Positions 60,236-64,000 of a DNA stretch of 64,000 nt are shown piece by piece. The stretch spans positions 124,001 through 188,000 of the forward strand of contig NZ_MVHD01000003.1 of NCBI RefSeq assembly GCF_002086635.1, written 5' to 3'. The notes under the pieces were generated by a model. The model had not been told where the DNA came from, ran no database searches, and was given only the letters and a program-made list of their open reading frames with translations. The position numbers were made by a program, and so were the translations under genes. This DNA is from Mycobacterium alsense (GTDB lineage Bacteria > Actinomycetota > Actinomycetes > Mycobacteriales > Mycobacteriaceae). Position 1 is the stretch's first letter. Every line of letters begins with the position of its first letter.

Positions 60236-61149
60236 CCCGCCTCCAGATCGCCCTCTGGCGCTTTAGTTTCAGCGGGGTTCGCGCGGGCGGCCACGCATTC
60301 GTCCGCGAACGAAAGGACCTCCGCGTGGTAGTCCGCGGCGCCGTACCCGAGGCTGATGTTGTGCCCCGCCCCCGCCTGCCTGTGCACGGTGAACCGCGGC
60401 GAGCCGGAGAACAGGGCCGCGATTTCTTGCACGGCCGAATCGTCGGCCTGCCAGACCTTTTCGTGCTCGGCGATGCTGAAGTGCACCGGTACCCGAACGG
60501 CGGGTGCGAGCGTTGGGAAGGTCTCGCGGGCCCAGTCCGACACCATCTGGTCCTCGTATGCGGGCGCCGTCGGGGACGCGGTCACCCCGTTGAGGACCTC
60601 GGGCGGATACAGCCGCTCCGGGTGCCACAGCAGCTCCCGCAAGCCCGACGGGCGGCGTTCGCGCGTTGCGACTTTCAGGATGTCGCGCGCCGCGGCCTGG
60701 TAGTGCCGGCCGGTGCCCGCCAGCTCGACGCCCAGCAGCCCGGCACCGCGGTCGTCGGCGGCCATCCGCATCGCCAGCTCGCACCCGCCCGAGTGGCCCA
60801 TCACGAATACGCCCGCGCCGCGGGGCTTTTGCCCGAGGATGCGATCCACCGCGCCGTAGGCAAGGCCGACCCGTTGTTCGGGCCGGGCCATCGCCTCGGG
60901 GTACGGAGCGGAACTGCCGTAACCGGGGCGATCGAGCGCCACGACCGTGAAACCCGCTGCCGCGCCGGCCCTTAACAAGGAGAAGGACGGGTGGCCCGGG
61001 CAGTCGAAATAGACGGCGGTGGTGCCACCGCCGTGGATCGCAAGGATCACTCCCTTGGGCGCCTGCGCGTTCACGGCCTCGGCGACGAGCGCGGACATCG
61101 GCACGCCGTCGACGATCACCAGCCGGGGCCGCACGGCGGGAGCCGTCAT
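60232..61149 (-). CDS. Alpha/beta hydrolase
   Basis: A 305-residue alpha/beta hydrolase: AIHGGGTTAVYFDCPG is the oxyanion-hole block, MGHSGGCELAM the nucleophile elbow, SIAEHEKVW a possible Asp/Glu segment, and GAGHNISLGYG the His block. It may hydrolyse an ester, lactone or thioester. ATG 61149 overlaps the stop of the DUF35-thiolase gene (ATGA); the longer frame to 61554 is antisense to that gene. Confidence 0.83.
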   Translation of the reverse strand: MTAPAVRPRLVIVDGVPMSALVAEAVNAQAPKGVILAIHGGGTTAVYFDCPGHPSFSLLRAGAAAGFTVVALDRPGYGSSAPYPEAMARPEQRVGLAYGAVDRILGQKPRGAGVFVMGHSGGCELAMRMAADDRGAGLLGVELAGTGRHYQAAARDILKVATRERRPSGLRELLWHPERLYPPEVLNGVTASPTAPAYEDQMVSDWARETFPTLAPAVRVPVHFSIAEHEKVWQADDSAVQEIAALFSGSPRFTVHRQAGAGHNISLGYGAADYHAEVLSFADECVAARANPAETKAPEGDLEAG

Positions 61150-62801
61150 GCGTCCGCCCGCAGGAGCAGCACCCCGCTGGGGGTGAGGCCGCCGCTGCTG
61201 ACCACGCCGACGCGAGCGCCGGCCACCTGCCGGTCGCCGGCCTCGCCGCGCAGCTGGCTGACCGCCTCGTGCAGCAGACCCATGCCGTGGGTGCGGCCGT
61301 GCGACAGCTGGCCCCCGTGCGTGTTGAGCGGCAGCAGCCCGTCGCGGGCGATGTTCTTGCCGCCGTCGAGGAATTCCTTCGCCTCCCCGATCCCGCAAAA
61401 GCCCAGGGCCTCGATCCAGGACAGGCAGTTCATGGTGAACCCGTCGTACAGCTCGGCGACGTCGACATCGGTGGGCCGCAGCGAGGTGCGCGTCCACACA
61501 TGCGCGGCCTGGCCCAGCACCTGCGGCTCGTGGGTCAAAGTGCTTTGGTCCCAATCGATTCGCTCGATGATCTGCGTGCCCACCGCCTCGACCAGCACCG
61601 GGGGTTTGGCCAGGTCACGGGCGGCGTCGACCGCCGAGACGATCACGGCGATCGCGCCGTCGCACGGCACGTCGCAGTCGTAGAGTCCGAACGGCGTGGT
61701 GATGGGCCGCGCGTTGAGGTAGTCGTCCATTGTCATCGGCGAGCGATAGACCGCCGTCGGGTTCAGTTCGGCGTTGGCGCGCTGGTTCAACGCGATCCAG
61801 CCCAGCGTCTCTTTCGTCGTCCCGTAGCGGTGGAAGTGCCGCTGGGCGTTCATCGCCAGGGTGTGCGCCGCCGAGGTGGCTCCGAATGGCATCTGCCAGC
61901 CCGACATTCGGCCCCCCGGCGGGGCGATCTTGCCCTGCTTCATCAGCTCGCCGTGGGTGGCTTCCCACAGCGTCCGGAAGCACAGCACGTGGCGCGCCAG
62001 CCCGCAGGCGACCGCGAGCATCGCGGCGATCACCGACCCGCCCGGGCCGAACGTCTCCATGGCGCCGTTGTGCCACGTCGGCCGGATCCCCAGCGCGGCC
62101 TCCAGCGCGGTCACCCCGCCCTCGCCGAAGCCGGCGACATTGATCGCGCCGGGATAGGTGGACAGGCCGTCGATGTCGGCGTACGTCAGGCCCGCATCGG
62201 CGATCGCGGCCTCGCAGGCCTGCACCGTGAGCGCCAGCGGCGGCTGCAACAGCCGACGCCCGATCGGCGACATGCCGATCCCGGTCAGGGCGACCTTGTC
62301 CTCGAACTTCTCCGCCGTCAGCATGGGCCGTACGTGTTCGCCGAAGCGCTCCGGCGCGATCTCGTCGGCCGGGAGCGGGCCGGGCCCGGCGCCCGGAATC
62401 GGCCGGAACAGCGGCAGCCACACGTCCTCGACGTGCTCGAAGACGACCTCCACCTGCTGCCCCAGTTCGAGGTCTTCGGGATCGCACTGCACGATGTTGG
62501 TGGTCAGCCGGACGCGCGGGTCCTCGGCGATCGCCACCTGCGCCACGACGTAGGGCGCGGGCAGCCCGGGCAGGCTGAACCGATGGTTGACCGTGAAGCC
62601 CACGAGCGTCGCCCTGCCCGAGACCGCCCGCACACCCGTGGCTTGGGATCGGCAATACCGGCATACCGGCGCCGGCGGGTGGATCAGCGATTGGCAGCTT
62701 GTGCACTCCTGGAACCGCAGCGCGCCGTCGCCCCCCGAGGTCCAGAAGAATTCGTTGTCCAGCGTGATCAGGGGCAGCGGTCGTCCCGGTGCTGCGGACA
62801 C
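61146..62801 (-). CDS. DUF35 (Zn-ribbon/OB-fold) fused to thiolase-like domain, lacking classical thiolase residues
   Basis: A 551-residue fusion. Residues 1-135 form a DUF35 domain with a zinc ribbon (Cys33, Cys36, Cys47, Cys50) and OB fold (ATLVGFTVNHRF). Residues about 168-551 form a thiolase-superfamily domain. The nucleophile Cys is absent (TFGPGGSVIAAM at that position) and the GHP His block reads LSHGRTHGMG. In M. tuberculosis steroid side-chain breakdown, Ltp2 aldolase works with the separate DUF35 protein ChsH2; here the two are joined. GTG 62801 with GGAGGTGAC is used; the open frame upstream to 62855 lacks a ribosome site. An aldolase is more likely than a thiolase. Confidence 0.85.
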   Translation of the reverse strand: MSAAPGRPLPLITLDNEFFWTSGGDGALRFQECTSCQSLIHPPAPVCRYCRSQATGVRAVSGRATLVGFTVNHRFSLPGLPAPYVVAQVAIAEDPRVRLTTNIVQCDPEDLELGQQVEVVFEHVEDVWLPLFRPIPGAGPGPLPADEIAPERFGEHVRPMLTAEKFEDKVALTGIGMSPIGRRLLQPPLALTVQACEAAIADAGLTYADIDGLSTYPGAINVAGFGEGGVTALEAALGIRPTWHNGAMETFGPGGSVIAAMLAVACGLARHVLCFRTLWEATHGELMKQGKIAPPGGRMSGWQMPFGATSAAHTLAMNAQRHFHRYGTTKETLGWIALNQRANAELNPTAVYRSPMTMDDYLNARPITTPFGLYDCDVPCDGAIAVIVSAVDAARDLAKPPVLVEAVGTQIIERIDWDQSTLTHEPQVLGQAAHVWTRTSLRPTDVDVAELYDGFTMNCLSWIEALGFCGIGEAKEFLDGGKNIARDGLLPLNTHGGQLSHGRTHGMGLLHEAVSQLRGEAGDRQVAGARVGVVSSGGLTPSGVLLLRADA

Positions 62802-62939
62802 GTCACCTCCGGAAGTCGGCTGGCTCGCCCAGGAGCCGGTAGGCCCGTTATACAAATCGGAGAATTACGTTATCATCCGCAAGCAGGGGCGATAAAGGCC
62901 AGGCCGGGTGCGGGACCTCGTCATGAATCGGAGGGCGGG

Positions 62940-63872
62940 TTGCTCGACGGACAGAAAATCCTCGTCACCGGGGCGACGGGCAAGATCGCGTTCCCCATCG
63001 CGCGTGCCCTGGCGGTGGCGGGAAATGAGGTGTGGGGCGTCGCGCGCCTGAAGGACCCGGCGGACCGGGAAAGGCTCGTCGGCGCCGGAATCAAGCCGGT
63101 TGCGCTCGACATCGGTGCGGGCGACTTGGCCGGGCTTCCGGAGGATTTCGACTACGTGTTTCACGCGGCCGTCGACGCGGGCACCGGCGATTGGGGCCGC
63201 TGCGTCGAAACCAACGCCCACATGTCGGGCGAACTGCTCCACCACTGCCGCGCCTCCAGAGGTTTCGTGTTCTGCTCGACCGGCTCGATCTACGCGTACC
63301 AGGGGCGGCGGCCGCTGACCGAGGCCGATCCCCCGGGGGCACCGCTGCGCGCGAATTACAGCTTCTCGAAGGTCGCGGCGGAGGCCGTGTGCACGTGGGT
63401 CGCCCGGCACTACCGGGTCCCGCTGACCATCATCCGGATCTGTTCGACGTACGGCCCGGAGGGCGGCGCGCCCGCCGATCGCCTGGAGGCCATGCTGACG
63501 GGCAGGCCCATCCGGCTGCATCCCGACAAGCCCAACAACTACAACCCCATCTACGAGGACGACTACGTCGAACTCGGCATCCGCGCCATGGAGGTCGCCG
63601 CGGTACCCCCGGTCGTGGTGAACTGGGCGGGCAGCGAAACGGTCAGCGTCGAGGACTACTGCGCGTACATGGGCGAGCTGATCGGTGTCGAGCCCGTGTT
63701 CGAATACACCGATCAGGCGCACACACCGCTGTGGCCGGACGTCACCCACATGCACGACGTGCTCGGCCGCACGAAAGTTCCGTGGCGGGACGGCTTCCGG
63801 CGCATGATCGCGGCCCGGCACCCCGAAATCCCGTTGGCGCAACACGATTCCGCACGGCAAGGACACGCGTGA
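62940..63872 (+). CDS. NAD-dependent epimerase/dehydratase-like (extended SDR)
   Basis: A 310-residue extended SDR: ILVTGATGKIAFPIARALA, VFHAAVDAG, FCSTGSIYAYQG and YSFSK with the Tyr-Lys pair, RICSTYGPEGGAP. TTG 62940 follows CGGAGGGCGGG; it gives a clean N-terminus (LDGQKILVTG). It is divergent from the DUF35-thiolase gene and overlaps the next gene by one base. It could reduce or isomerise a pathway intermediate rather than a sugar nucleotide. Confidence 0.82.
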   Translation: MLDGQKILVTGATGKIAFPIARALAVAGNEVWGVARLKDPADRERLVGAGIKPVALDIGAGDLAGLPEDFDYVFHAAVDAGTGDWGRCVETNAHMSGELLHHCRASRGFVFCSTGSIYAYQGRRPLTEADPPGAPLRANYSFSKVAAEAVCTWVARHYRVPLTIIRICSTYGPEGGAPADRLEAMLTGRPIRLHPDKPNNYNPIYEDDYVELGIRAMEVAAVPPVVVNWAGSETVSVEDYCAYMGELIGVEPVFEYTDQAHTPLWPDVTHMHDVLGRTKVPWRDGFRRMIAARHPEIPLAQHDSARQGHA

Positions 63873-64000
63873 TGCAGCTTCCCGGCACGCCATCGGATGA
63901 GCTCGACGACGTCCTCGCCACCGGGCGTGGAGAGATCACCACGCTGTTCGTGTCGATGGCGACCCGCCATCCCGACGGGACCGACGCGGACTACCTGCGC
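63872..64000 (+). CDS. Unidentified protein, N-terminal 43 residues
   Basis: Begins with ATG 63872, overlapping the stop of the epimerase-like gene (TGATG), and continues open to the window edge. The visible part (starting MQLPGTPSDELDDV, then EITTLFVSMATRHPDGTDADYL) is acidic and shows no motif. It is likely co-transcribed with the upstream gene; its family cannot be told from 43 residues. Confidence 0.6.
   Translation, partial: MQLPGTPSDELDDVLATGRGEITTLFVSMATRHPDGTDADYLR

Noticed and set aside
62860..62874. GAGAATTACGTTATC between DUF35-thiolase and epimerase-like genes
   Set aside because: The right arm is TTATC instead of TTCTC; it may be a decayed site, but evidence is too weak to list it.

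Overview
The window is GC-rich actinobacterial DNA and almost certainly comes from a non-tuberculous Mycobacterium. The evidence is a PPE-family gene (35896-36891), a mycofactocin-coupled SDR, an MmcO-type multicopper oxidase, many FadD/FadE/EchA/thiolase genes, frequent GTG/TTG starts and promoters that look leaderless. The species cannot be fixed from sequence alone; a slow grower such as the M. avium complex is a guess. I see no rRNA, tRNA, CRISPR array, insertion sequence or prophage gene.

Layout. 1-2568: end of a CoA-transferase, then a leftward ferredoxin / small barrel / amidohydrolase operon. 2680-6821: rightward acyl-CoA ligase, two FadE subunits and an enoyl-CoA hydratase. 6840-10334: alpha/beta hydrolase, thiolase, MeaB-like GTPase, epoxide-hydrolase-like protein. 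10484-22163: an IclR-controlled block with the meta-cleavage core mhpC-mhpA-mhpB, followed by a KstD-like flavoprotein, LLM oxidoreductase, SDR, cyclase-family protein and hydrolase. 22151-26303: MmcO-like oxidase and a leftward substrate-binding-protein / SDR / NmrA group. 26452-35549: a TetR-controlled rightward block (SDR, TetR, ferredoxin, P450, amidohydrolase, two M24 proteins, double-domain CoA-transferase). 35896-36891: an orphan PPE gene. 36917-48195: mainly leftward SDRs, P450, TetR, FadE pair, amidohydrolase, Rieske oxygenase and AhpD-like protein, with one rightward FadE. 48601-53896: a complete-looking beta-oxidation set (amidohydrolase, FadE, SDR, EchA, thiolase). 54013-58504: TetR, an unknown gene, and two P450s with 3Fe-4S ferredoxins. 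58611-64000: two beta-hydroxyacid dehydrogenases, a hydrolase, a DUF35-thiolase fusion, an epimerase-like gene and a cut-off gene.

How it works together. This is a large catabolic region: oxygenases (four P450s, a Rieske enzyme, MhpA, MhpB) open hydrophobic or aromatic or steroid-like substrates, CoA ligation and CoA transfer activate them, and FadE/EchA/SDR/thiolase modules shorten them. The actual substrate is not visible in the sequence.

The most interesting signal is in the intergenic DNA. A short palindrome, GAGAA-n5-TTCTC, lies in the promoter regions of at least five separate transcription units (2580, 7831, 39997, 40849, 48240) and in weaker form at two more (48491, 55254). One intact copy lies between a TetR gene and a FadE gene. 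This points to a single regulon joining scattered operons of the window. A second, different operator, around 26403 and 27325, is duplicated at the same distance from two start codons.
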